64,000 nt of DNA, from contig NZ_VFTC01000006.1 of NCBI RefSeq assembly GCF_007003975.1, positions 1 to 64,000 of the forward strand. Direction: 5' to 3'. Source of the DNA: Mesorhizobium sp. WSM4306. Its GTDB lineage: Bacteria > Pseudomonadota > Alphaproteobacteria > Rhizobiales > Rhizobiaceae. This document shows positions 16,182-23,906 of the stretch, in pieces. Each line of letters begins with the position of its first letter. Within the stretch, counting starts at the first letter, position 1. The notes beneath the pieces were generated by a model. The model did no database searches. It was given only the letters and a program-made list of their open reading frames with translations, and was not told the origin of the DNA. The translations under genes and the position numbers were made by a program.

Positions 16182-17213
16182 ATGGCACGCGTGCGAAACA
16201 TGATGGCTTCCATGGCGTTCCTGGCAATGCTCGGCCTCTCGGCCGCGCTTATAGCCGGGTTCCTTGGCATACTGCATCCGGCCTTCGATTCCTTCGCCCA
16301 TTTCCGCATCCATTTTGCCGTGCTGATGGCGCTGATTGCGCTGCCGCTGCTTGCCACCTCGTTTCGCCTGCAGGCGGGTGTAGGCTTGCTCTTGGCCGTG
16401 GCCGCCTTCGCCAGCACGCTAAGCACCTTGCCGCGGCTGTGGCCGGTGCAGGCCGCCGGTGACGCCGAGCCCGGCAATGAGACGGTCTATCGGCTGCTGC
16501 AGATGAACCTGCGCTTCAACAATCCGACGCCCAAGAAGGTTCTTTCGCTGATCGGCCGGACCAACCCCGACGTGATCACGCTCGACGAGGTATCGGCGAT
16601 GTGGGCAACCGAGCTCGGCTATATCAGCAGCGCCTATCCCTATCGCATCCTTTGTGCCTATCCCAACGGCGTGTTCGGCGTTGCCTTGTTGTCCAGGCGG
16701 CCGTTTGCCGTCGGTACCGAACCATACTGCGAACCGCGCGGCGCGATGGCCACCGCCACGGTCGACTTCGGCGGCATTCCGGTCGACGTCGCCGCGATCC
16801 ATTTGAGCTGGCCGTGGCCGAAGGAGCAATACTGGCAGATCGGCGAGTTGACCAAGACGCTCACCTCGCTGGGCGAGACGGCGATCATGGCCGGCGACTG
16901 CAACTCCGTGCCGTGGAGCGCTGCGGTGCGGCGCGTCGCCTCGCTCGGCGGACTGACCGTGATGCCATCGGCCGGGCCAAGCTGGATTCACCGGACGCTG
17001 CCCGACTTCCTGCGCCGCTACGCAGGTTTGCCGATCGACCAAGTGTTCTCGAAGGGCGGGGTGACGATCCTGTCGTCAACCCGGCTGGAAGACACCGGCT
17101 CTGACCATCTGCCGGTGATGGTGGAATTTTCGCTGACGCGCGACGAGAACAAGCCGGTCGACGAGGACGCCACCGCGACCGTGTCGCTGATCCGGCCCGG
17201 CACGCGCGGCTAG
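16182..17213 (+). CDS. Membrane-anchored endonuclease/exonuclease/phosphatase-fold protein
   Basis: A 343-residue protein. Residues 1-90 hold about three hydrophobic helices (FLAMLGLSAALIAGFLGIL; FAVLMALIALPLLATSF; VGLLLAVAAFASTL). The rest is an EEP domain: LLQMNLRFNNPTPKKVLSLI (metal-binding Asn), DVITLDEVS (catalytic Glu), IMAGDCNSVPWSA (Asp/Asn pair) and GSDHLPVMVEF (catalytic Asp-His). These are complete, so it is likely an active metal-dependent phosphodiesterase facing the periplasm or inner leaflet. Substrate could be a nucleic acid or phospholipid head group; the sequence does not say. Starts at 16182 or 16200 are both possible. Confidence 0.85.
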   Translation: MARVRNMMASMAFLAMLGLSAALIAGFLGILHPAFDSFAHFRIHFAVLMALIALPLLATSFRLQAGVGLLLAVAAFASTLSTLPRLWPVQAAGDAEPGNETVYRLLQMNLRFNNPTPKKVLSLIGRTNPDVITLDEVSAMWATELGYISSAYPYRILCAYPNGVFGVALLSRRPFAVGTEPYCEPRGAMATATVDFGGIPVDVAAIHLSWPWPKEQYWQIGELTKTLTSLGETAIMAGDCNSVPWSAAVRRVASLGGLTVMPSAGPSWIHRTLPDFLRRYAGLPIDQVFSKGGVTILSSTRLEDTGSDHLPVMVEFSLTRDENKPVDEDATATVSLIRPGTRG

Positions 17214-17238
17214 ATCAACACGTTGCGGGCTTCAGGTT

Positions 17239-17838
17239 TCATAAGCCCACCAGGGCCTCGATGATGCGCTCGACATGGCCGCCTTCACTGTGCTCGCGCG
17301 CGTCGAAGGCGATCTGCTTCGCTTCATAGACCTTGGCGGTGGCTTCCAGGCGCCGCCGGGCTTCGGCGCGCGTCTTGTTGCATTGCGGATCGTTGGCAAA
17401 TTTCATGCCGCGAACCGACCGCTCCGCGGCCTGCATCATCTGCCCGGCGATACGGCCATGGGTTTCTTCATGAGCGAGAACGCCGGTGAAGAACCGGTTC
17501 CAGCGTTTGCGAAGCGCAGGCGTGACGGCCGAGGCCACACGCGGATAGGTGTAGGCGATGTTGAGCGTTCCATTGGCCTGGCGCAGGCGGCAGACGCCGT
17601 TGACCTGGCCGAGGTCCAGGCTCCAGTCCGCGGTGTAGCTTGTCTGCGCGATGGCGTGGGTCATGAAACCGCGCTTGGGCCCCCTGCGGTTCATGGCTAC
17701 CACAAGGCCAGCACCTGTAGTGCCGGTGATGTCGTAGGTTCGCGTCTTGACGACGGTTTTGACGCCGGCAGACGCCGTCCCGACGATGCCGCAGGCCGCG
17801 CCTATGACGGCGACGCAAAACAAGACCAACACCCGCAT
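17239..17838 (-). CDS. DUF922 secreted putative zinc protease
   Basis: A 199-residue exported protein of the DUF922 family. The N-terminus is a signal peptide (MRVLVLFCVAVIGAACGIVG...ASA). The family zinc motif HEETH sits in VLAHEETHGRIAGQMMQAAE, consistent with a gluzincin-type metalloprotease. The middle contains GFMTHAIAQTSYTADWSLDLGQVNGVCRL, matching the conserved DUF922 core. A GGGAGA ribosome site supports ATG 17838 over an upstream in-frame ATG. It lies downstream of the ETF-QO gene on the same strand, with the partial repeat of the ETF-QO end between them. Convergent with the phosphatase-fold gene. Confidence 0.85.
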   Translation of the reverse strand: MRVLVLFCVAVIGAACGIVGTASAGVKTVVKTRTYDITGTTGAGLVVAMNRRGPKRGFMTHAIAQTSYTADWSLDLGQVNGVCRLRQANGTLNIAYTYPRVASAVTPALRKRWNRFFTGVLAHEETHGRIAGQMMQAAERSVRGMKFANDPQCNKTRAEARRRLEATAKVYEAKQIAFDAREHSEGGHVERIIEALVGL

Positions 17839-17915
17839 GCCATTCTCCCACATGGACACGGCAATGAGACCACAAGCAGGCGACGGTTTCAACAATCAAT
17901 GGCGCCGAGCGCCTT

Positions 17916-17946
17916 ACATGCCCTGGTAGACCGGCCCCTCGCCACC
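17916..17946 (-). repeat. Duplicated 3-prime end of the ETF-QO gene
   Basis: These 31 bases repeat 17990-18020, the true end of the ETF-QO gene including its stop codon, with 2 mismatches. Read on the minus strand it again encodes GGEGPVYQGM-stop. The copies start 74 bases apart. Confidence 0.8.
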
Positions 17947-17987
17947 ATTTTTGCTGGCGGCGGTCGAGACGGCCCGGTCGGTGAGGC

Positions 17988-19667
17988 TCACATGCCCTGG
18001 TAGACCGGGCCTTCGCCACCTTGTGGCGGCACCCAGTTGATGTTCTGGTTGGGATCCTTGATGTCGCAGGTTTTGCAGTGCACGCAGTTCTGCGCGTTGA
18101 TGACGAAGCGCACATCCTTGGCGGCCGGATCGGCGGCGGCGTTGCCGTCCTTGTCGACCCATTCGTAGACGCCGGCCGGGCAATAGCGGGTCGACGGCCC
18201 GGCAAAGACGTCGTGTTCGGAGCGCTGCTGCAGCGCCATGTCGCCGACGATCAAATGCACCGGCTCGTTTTCCTCGTGATTGGTGTTGGACAGGAACACC
18301 GAGGACAGACGGTCGAAGGTCAGCACGCCATCGGGCTTCGGATAGGCGATCTTCTCGTGCTTGGCGGCCGGCTCGAGCGTCGCATAGTCGGCCTTGCCAT
18401 GCTTCAGCGTGCCGAAGGGCGAGAAGCCGAACAGCGTGTTCAGCCACATATCGAGACCGCCGAGGCCGATGCCGAGAACAGTGCCGAAGCGCGACCAAAG
18501 CGGCTTGACGTTGCGGACCTTCTTCAAATCCTTACCGATGTCGGTCGCCCTCCAGGCGTCCTCGTAGGAGGCCAATTCGTCATTGGCGCGGCCGGCGCTG
18601 ATGGCTTGCGCGACATGGTCGGCCGCCAGCATGCCGGACAGCACCGCATTGTGCGAACCCTTGATGCGCGGAACGTTGACGAAGCCGGCAGCACAACCCA
18701 TCAGCACGCCGCCGGGGAAGGACAGTTTCGGCACCGACTGCCAGCCGCCCTCGGTGATGGCGCGCGCGCCGTAGCCGATGCGCTTGGCGCCCGCGAAGGT
18801 GCCCGATATCGCCGGATGGGTCTTGAAGCGCTGGAATTCCTCGAACGGCGACAGCCACGGGTTCTTGTAGTTGAGATGCAGGACGAAGCCGACCGCAACC
18901 TGGTTGTCCTCCAGATGGTACAGGAAGGAGCCGCCGCCGGTCTTCAGATCGAGCGGCCAGCCGAAGGAATGCTGCACCAGGCCCGGCCGGTGGTTCTCCG
19001 GCTTGACCTGCCACAATTCCTTGAGGCCGATGCCGTATTTGCCGGGCTCGCGACCGTCGGACAGCTTGTATTTGGCGATCAGCTGCTTGGCGAGCGAGCC
19101 GCGCGCGCCTTCGCCGATCAGCACATATTTGCCCATCAGCGCCATGCCCGGCGCAAAGCCCGGGCCATGCGTGCCGTCCTTTTCGACGCCCATGTCGCCG
19201 GTGATGACGCCGGTAACGGCGCCGGCATCGTTGTAGACCAGGCTGGCGGCGGCAAAGCCCGGATAGATTTCGACGCCCAGCGCCTCGGCCTTGCCGGCCA
19301 GCCAGCGGCAGACATTGCCGAGCGAGACGATGTAATTGCCGTGATTGTTCATCAGCGGCGGCATCATGATGTTGGGCAGGCGGAACGAGCGGGCAGGGCC
19401 AAGCACCAGGAAATGGTCCTCGGTGACCGGCGTCTTGAAGGGATGGCCGTCTTCGTCGCGCCAGCCGGGCAGCAGGCGATCGATGCCGATGGGATCAACG
19501 ACGGCGCCGGACAATATGTGGGCGCCGACCTCGCCGCCCTTTTCCAGCACGACGACGGAAAGCTCGGGATTGACCTGCTTGAGCCGGATCGCCGCGGCAA
19601 GGCCCGCCGGGCCGGCCCCGACGATGACGACGTCGAATTCCATGCTCTCGCGTTCGATCTCGCTCAT
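17988..19667 (-). CDS. Electron transfer flavoprotein-ubiquinone oxidoreductase
   Basis: A 559-residue inner-membrane-associated flavoprotein that passes electrons from ETF to ubiquinone. The N-terminus has the FAD-binding VVIVGAGPAGLAAAIRLKQ; the middle has GARGSLAKQL and QVAVGFVLHLNYKNPWLSPFEEFQRFK, typical of ETF-QO; the C-terminus has the 4Fe-4S cluster cysteines (YCPAGVYEW, NCVHCKTCDIKDPNQNINWVPP). ATG 19667 follows a GGAGGGG site. It is the expected electron sink for the isovaleryl-CoA dehydrogenase and for the sarcosine/dimethylglycine-type oxidation suggested by the 51-55 kb operon, although ETF itself is not encoded here. Its last codons are duplicated downstream. Confidence 0.96.
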   Translation of the reverse strand: MSEIERESMEFDVVIVGAGPAGLAAAIRLKQVNPELSVVVLEKGGEVGAHILSGAVVDPIGIDRLLPGWRDEDGHPFKTPVTEDHFLVLGPARSFRLPNIMMPPLMNNHGNYIVSLGNVCRWLAGKAEALGVEIYPGFAAASLVYNDAGAVTGVITGDMGVEKDGTHGPGFAPGMALMGKYVLIGEGARGSLAKQLIAKYKLSDGREPGKYGIGLKELWQVKPENHRPGLVQHSFGWPLDLKTGGGSFLYHLEDNQVAVGFVLHLNYKNPWLSPFEEFQRFKTHPAISGTFAGAKRIGYGARAITEGGWQSVPKLSFPGGVLMGCAAGFVNVPRIKGSHNAVLSGMLAADHVAQAISAGRANDELASYEDAWRATDIGKDLKKVRNVKPLWSRFGTVLGIGLGGLDMWLNTLFGFSPFGTLKHGKADYATLEPAAKHEKIAYPKPDGVLTFDRLSSVFLSNTNHEENEPVHLIVGDMALQQRSEHDVFAGPSTRYCPAGVYEWVDKDGNAAADPAAKDVRFVINAQNCVHCKTCDIKDPNQNINWVPPQGGEGPVYQGM

Positions 19668-19886
19668 CAACCCCTCCGCACTGGCTAACCGTTTCCGGGC
19701 ATTTTGCTGGCTCTTGCGCTGCATAGCGCATCAATCCGCGACAGGAAACCGGCGCTGACGTGACAATGCCCTTTTCGCCAAAAAGTCGCGGATAACGATG
19801 ACGCTGCACGCCTTTTACGCTTAGCCGGACCGAGCTTCCCATATTTTAATTGTTCGACGGCTCGCTTATCGGCCATACTTCGGGCC

Positions 19887-20525
19887 ATGCGCACGCCGTC
19901 CGGCTTCTCATTGACGCGCTTTCCCCTTCCGCCCGGCCGGACCTGCCGAGCGCTTCTTCTCGCCCTTTCGCTGCTGGCGCCGGTTGAGGCTCATGCCGAT
20001 CCGGTGAAGGTGTGGGCGACCGGAGCCTATTCCTTTTCCGACGAGCTTGGCGGCTTCCACATCACCGGCGCCTCGGGCCTCGGCACCAAGGAAGACCCGC
20101 TGGTCATCTCCGAGGAGCTGAATTCGTCGACGCCGGTGACGCTCACCATCCGCACCACCAAACCGATCCAGCCGTTCAGCACCAATGGCGAATTCGCCAA
20201 CGGCGTCCTGCACATGCGCATCGACGTGCTCAACAATAGCGGCCAGGCCTGGGTCGAATTCCAGTTCGAGCTGCAGGAGATCCTCAACCAGCCGAGCGTG
20301 TTCGGCGACGGCCTGTCGTTCGACCAGCGCAACAAGACGCCCGACAACATCGTATCGAGCGCCTATGCCGATTTCGACCGCGATTTCGAACCCTATGACC
20401 GGCTGCTGTTCAAAAATGGCAAGATCGACCCGCGGAAGACGGGAAGCTTCGAATTTCTGATCACCGACTATACGCCGCGCTGGACGTTCTATCTGGTGCA
20501 GGATCCGCGGATACCGACCGGTTGA
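19887..20525 (+). CDS. Conserved secreted protein, unknown function
   Basis: A 212-residue protein with an N-terminal signal peptide (basic start, then TCRALLLALSLLAPVEAHA). The mature domain (GAYSFSDELGGFHITGASGLGT ... PLVISEELNSSTPVTLTIRT ... NNSGQAWVEFQFELQEIL ... RWTFYLVQDP) is rich in beta-strand patterns and looks like an immunoglobulin-like or jelly-roll periplasmic domain. I do not recognise a named family. It is divergent from the ETF-QO gene, and its stop lies four bases before a RIME-type repeat, which probably serves as its transcript end. Confidence 0.8.
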   Translation: MRTPSGFSLTRFPLPPGRTCRALLLALSLLAPVEAHADPVKVWATGAYSFSDELGGFHITGASGLGTKEDPLVISEELNSSTPVTLTIRTTKPIQPFSTNGEFANGVLHMRIDVLNNSGQAWVEFQFELQEILNQPSVFGDGLSFDQRNKTPDNIVSSAYADFDRDFEPYDRLLFKNGKIDPRKTGSFEFLITDYTPRWTFYLVQDPRIPTG

Positions 20526-20528
20526 GCG

Positions 20529-20678
20529 ATCTCCCCCCTTGAGGGGGAGATGTCGCCGAAGGCGACAGAGGGGGTCGGCACGACCGGGCGCGACGCTCCT
20601 TCGCGGAAAGAGGCGGCTAGCGCTCCACGCGCGGCGACCCTCTGGCCTGCCGGCCATCTCCCCCTCGAGGGGGGAGAT
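20529..20678. repeat. RIME-type mosaic repeat, copy A
   Basis: A 150-base element of two palindromes joined by GC-rich sequence. The left end is ATCTCCCCCC-TTGAG-GGGGAGAT followed by GTCGCCGAAGGCGAC; the right end is the CTGGCCTGCCGGCCATCTCC type hairpin closing with GGGGAGAT. It matches rhizobial intergenic mosaic elements. A second copy lies at 21615-21763. Confidence 0.85.
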
Positions 20679-20730
20679 TACCAGTCGCACAACCTTGCAA
20701 ATTGGCACCGGGCGGACGAATGTGCCCGGC

Positions 20731-21627
20731 ATGACTGCCGCCTCCCCCAACAACCGATCCGACCTTGCCGACCTTCTGGCATTCTACGCCAGCGCTGGCG
20801 TCGACGAGGCGCTGGAAGACGCGCCGGTGAACCGGTTTGCCGAGGCCGCACCGAGGCCCGCCGAGCGCGCAGCGCCGCCGGCCGCGCCTCCACGCGAAAA
20901 CAAGGCACCGGAACAACCCACAGCCAGCCCCAAGCTGGATGCGAGCCGGGTGCCGGACGCGCCGGCGCGCTCCGTGCCGGCCACCGCGACCGTGCCCGAT
21001 GAGGCACAGGCAGCACTTGCCCGGCAAATGGCGGCAAGCGCCTCGACGCTCGACGCGTTGCGCCAGCACATGGCGTCCTTCGACGGCTGCAACCTCAAAT
21101 TCACCGCCAAGAACCTGGTCTTCGCCGACGGCAACCCGCAGGCTTCGCTGATGCTGGTCGGCGAGGCGCCCGGCCGCGACGAGGACATTGAGGGCCTGCC
21201 CTTCGTCGGCCGCTCCGGCAGGCTGCTCGACCGTATGCTGGCGGCGATCGGGCTTGACCGCACTTCCGCCTATATCGCCAACGTCATCCCTTGGCGGCCG
21301 CCCGGCAACCGCACGCCGACGCCGCACGAGACCGAGATCTGCCGCCCCTTTATCGAGCGGCAGATCGAGCTGGTCAATCCCAAGGTGCTGGTCAATCTCG
21401 GCGGCCCATCGGCCAAGACCTTGCTCAACACGAGCGAAGGCATATTGCGGCTGCGCGGCAATTGGCGGGTGCACACAACGGCGTCCGGCATTGCCATTCC
21501 GGCGATGCCGACGCTGCATCCGGCGTATCTCTTGAGAACGCCCGCGCACAAGAAGCTGGCTTGGCGGGATTTCCTCGAGGTCAAGGCGAAGTTGAGAGAG
21601 TTGGGCGCTGCGCCTCTCCCCCCTTGA
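20731..21627 (+). CDS. Uracil-DNA glycosylase (family 4/5-like)
   Basis: A 298-residue DNA repair glycosylase that removes uracil from DNA. The catalytic core has LMLVGEAPGRDEDIEGLPFVGRSG (motif 1), YIANVIPWRPPGNRTPTP (uracil-binding), LVNLGGPSAKTLL and TLHPAYLLR (motif 3). The first 110 residues are a low-complexity Ala/Pro-rich linker after a short helix (SDLADLLAFYASAGVDEAL), found in alphaproteobacterial members. Only one cysteine (DGCNLKF) remains where family 4 enzymes normally have two iron-sulfur ligands. The gene lies between two RIME copies; the last codons (PLPP-stop) and the stop codon itself come from the left end of copy B. Confidence 0.9.
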   Translation: MTAASPNNRSDLADLLAFYASAGVDEALEDAPVNRFAEAAPRPAERAAPPAAPPRENKAPEQPTASPKLDASRVPDAPARSVPATATVPDEAQAALARQMAASASTLDALRQHMASFDGCNLKFTAKNLVFADGNPQASLMLVGEAPGRDEDIEGLPFVGRSGRLLDRMLAAIGLDRTSAYIANVIPWRPPGNRTPTPHETEICRPFIERQIELVNPKVLVNLGGPSAKTLLNTSEGILRLRGNWRVHTTASGIAIPAMPTLHPAYLLRTPAHKKLAWRDFLEVKAKLRELGAAPLPP

Positions 21628-21763
21628 GGGGGAGATGTCGCCGAAGGCGACAGAGGGGGTCGCTGCGCGTGAAGCGCCACCTCCATTTGTTGCAGGGAGG
21701 TCGCATCCCGTCGAACCGACCCCCTCTGGCCTGCCGGCCATCTCCCCCTCAAGGAAGGAGATC
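21615..21763. repeat. RIME-type mosaic repeat, copy B
   Basis: A 149-base copy with the same order as copy A: TCTCCCCCCTTGAGGGGGAG, GTCGCCGAAGGCGAC, AGAGGGGGTCG, a spacer, GACCCCCTCTGGCC, then TGCCGGCCATCTCCCCCTCA. It overlaps the last 13 bases of the uracil-DNA glycosylase gene. Confidence 0.85.
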
Positions 21764-21803
21764 ATGCGCTTAACCACCTTCGCCAGCCTTCACGGATTGT
21801 CTT

Positions 21804-21822
21804 AATTACGTCTGACGTAATT
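21804..21822. promoter_or_regulatory. Operator-like 19-bp palindrome upstream of the XRE gene
   Basis: AATTACGTC-T-GACGTAATT has perfect 9-bp arms around one central base and ends 34 bases before the start of the XRE regulator. The AT-rich arms and position fit an autoregulatory operator. Confidence 0.7.
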
Positions 21823-21856
21823 GAAATATGCCCTTGCCCGGCCTAATCACCCTCCT

Positions 21857-22669
21857 ATGACAACAGCCCAGACCTCCGCCGGCAGCCTGATCCGCGAATG
21901 GCGCACGCGCCGGCGTATGAGCCAGCTCGATCTCGCCATGGAGGCCGAGATTTCGCAGCGGCATCTCTCCTTCGTCGAAAGCGGCCGCGCGGCCCCCTCA
22001 CGCGACATGGTGCTGCATCTGGCGGCACAGCTTGAGATCCCGCTCAGGCAGCGCAACCAACTGCTGCTTGCCGCCGGTTTCGCACCGAGCTTCCGCGAAC
22101 GGCCGCTCACCGACACGACGCTGGCGCCGGCAATGGCGGCAGTCGAGACCGTGCTCAAGGGGCATGAGCCATTTCCGGCGCTCGCCGTTGACCGGCACTG
22201 GAACCTGTTTTCAGCCAATGCCGCCATCGGCCCGTTTCTGGCCGATGTGGCCGAGCCGTCGCTGCTTCAGCCGCCAGTCAATGTGCTGCGTCTCAGTCTG
22301 CACCCGAACGGCATCGCGCCGCGCATCGTCAATCTCGCCGAGTGGCGGGCGCATCTGCTGGAGCGGCTAAAACACCAGAACGATGCCGCCGGCGATCCCG
22401 TTCTGGTCGAGCTGGAGCGTGAATTGCGAACCTATCCGTCCGGCCTCAAGGGCGCGCGGCCTGTGCCGGTCGAGCCCAACGGCATCGTCCATCCGCTGCG
22501 GCTGGCGCATGGTGATCAGGTGTTGTCCTTCATCAGCACCATCACCGTCTTCGGCACCCCGCTCGACGTGACGCTGTCGGAACTGGCGATCGAGTCTTTT
22601 TTCCCGGCCGACGAGGAGACGAGGGCGGTGCTGGTGAGGCTGGCGAAGGAGCGGGCGGAAGCGAACTGA
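21857..22669 (+). CDS. XRE-family regulator with MmyB-like ligand domain
   Basis: A 270-residue regulator. Residues 8-65 are an HTH_XRE domain (LIREWRTRRRMSQLDLAMEAEISQRHLSFVESGRAAPSRDMVLHLAAQLEIPLRQRNQLLLAAGFAP, ending in the helix typical of this group). Residues 90-260 match the MmyB-like ligand-binding domain with ALAVDRHWNLFSANAAIGPFL and the C-terminal TPLDVTLSELAIESFFPADEETR. Members usually repress or activate an adjacent oxidoreductase or transporter gene. A perfect 19-bp palindrome precedes it. ATG 21857 is chosen because 21821 overlaps the palindrome. The downstream gene is convergent, so its targets are probably elsewhere or only itself. Confidence 0.9.
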   Translation: MTTAQTSAGSLIREWRTRRRMSQLDLAMEAEISQRHLSFVESGRAAPSRDMVLHLAAQLEIPLRQRNQLLLAAGFAPSFRERPLTDTTLAPAMAAVETVLKGHEPFPALAVDRHWNLFSANAAIGPFLADVAEPSLLQPPVNVLRLSLHPNGIAPRIVNLAEWRAHLLERLKHQNDAAGDPVLVELERELRTYPSGLKGARPVPVEPNGIVHPLRLAHGDQVLSFISTITVFGTPLDVTLSELAIESFFPADEETRAVLVRLAKERAEAN

Positions 22670-22698
22670 GCCAGCCTTGCCCCTGCGTGTACCTCTCA

Positions 22699-23673
22699 TC
22701 ACCCTTGTGGCGGCGCCGCTTTTCGGGTGCGGGTGCGTTCCAGGCCGAGCTGGCGCTCGCGCCAGATGATGAAGATGCCGGCGGCGACGACGATCACGCC
22801 GCCGACCAGCGTGTTGATGGTGGCGACATCGCCGAAGGCGAAATAGCCGACGACGACACCAAGGATCATCGAGGTGTATTCGAACGGCGCCACCACCGAG
22901 GCCTCGGCATGGCGGTACGCCGCCGTCATCAGGATCTGCGCCAGCCCGCCGCAAAAACCAGCGGCAACCAGCAGGCCGGCCTGCAGCGGCGTCAGCGCCT
23001 GCCAGCCGAAGGGCAGCGTAAACAGCGCCATGACGCTCGCCGTTGCCGAAAACCACAACACAATGGTCGCTGTCCGTTCGGTCTGAACAAGATTGCGCAC
23101 GAGCAGGATGGCATTGGCGGAAATTGCAGCGGAAACAAGCGCCGCGATCACGCCCAGCACCTCCTGGTCGCCGAGCGCGGCGCCCGACGTGAGAAGCGTC
23201 AGTTCCGGCCACGAGATGATCAGCACGCCGACGAGACCAACGGCAACAGCGCTCCAGCGATAGATGCGGATGGCCTCGCCGAGGAACAGTGAGGAAAACA
23301 CCACCACCAGCAGCGGCTGGGCGTAGTTCAGCGTGATCGCCTCGGGCAGCGGCAGCCGCGTCAGCGCGAAGAAGCCGAGCCCCATGGCGCAGACGCCGAC
23401 GACACCGCGCGCAATGTGGTTCAGCGGACGCTTGGTGGCAAACGCCGTACCCAGTTTTCCCCTGAAGGCCAGGAAGACGATGATCGGGAAGATGGCGAAG
23501 AAGGAGCGGAAAAAGACAATCTGGCCGGCAGGCAAAATGCCGGCCGCCTTGATGCAGGTTTGCATACCGACAAAGACCGCCACCGACATGATCTTGAGCG
23601 TGATCCCGGTCAGGACACGGCCGGGGTGTTCGGACAGTTTCCCCGCCGCCTCGTCTCTCGGCCGTGAAGTCAC
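22699..23673 (-). CDS. EamA/DMT-family transporter
   Basis: An inner-membrane permease of the drug/metabolite transporter superfamily. About ten hydrophobic helices are visible (for example GRVLTGITLKIMSVAVFVGM, IVFFRSFFAIFPIIVFLAF, IARGVVGVCAMGLGFFALT, SAVAVGLVGVLIISW, TLVGGVIVVAAGIFIIW), with the two EamA repeats PEAITLNYAQPLLVVVFSSLFLGE and VVAPFEYTSMILGVVVGYFAF. The start is uncertain: GTG 23673 (324 residues) fits the family length and follows GGGAGC closely; an ATG at 23796 would add a charged, non-conserved leader. Substrate unknown. Convergent with the XRE gene and divergent from pepN. Confidence 0.85.
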   Translation of the reverse strand: MTSRPRDEAAGKLSEHPGRVLTGITLKIMSVAVFVGMQTCIKAAGILPAGQIVFFRSFFAIFPIIVFLAFRGKLGTAFATKRPLNHIARGVVGVCAMGLGFFALTRLPLPEAITLNYAQPLLVVVFSSLFLGEAIRIYRWSAVAVGLVGVLIISWPELTLLTSGAALGDQEVLGVIAALVSAAISANAILLVRNLVQTERTATIVLWFSATASVMALFTLPFGWQALTPLQAGLLVAAGFCGGLAQILMTAAYRHAEASVVAPFEYTSMILGVVVGYFAFGDVATINTLVGGVIVVAAGIFIIWRERQLGLERTRTRKAAPPQG

Positions 23674-23906
23674 GCTCCCGCCGCTTCCCGGATCGTTGCC
23701 GAGACGCGCGTCAGGCGACGCATGCCGAATTTCGGTGTGACGGCGGTCATCAAGGCCTCGCAATGATGATGGAAGGAGAACGCCCTGAATAGGCATTGGC
23801 GCAGTTTTGTCGAGTGGCCGTTTCGTGTAAAGAGCGCGCAACTTCAGATTTTGTGGGCCAGCGGACACCTCTGCCGGCCCCGATAACGATAGGGAAACCC
23901 CAGGGA

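Noticed and set aside
18021..19688. A 555-codon open frame antisense to the ETF-QO gene
   Set aside because: GC-rich shadow of a complete and well-recognised gene; its composition (rich in Arg, His, Gln) is typical of antisense frames.
20529..21763. Composite transposon around the uracil-DNA glycosylase
   Set aside because: The flanking copies are RIME-type repeats without transposase or terminal features; I saw no insertion sequence in the window.
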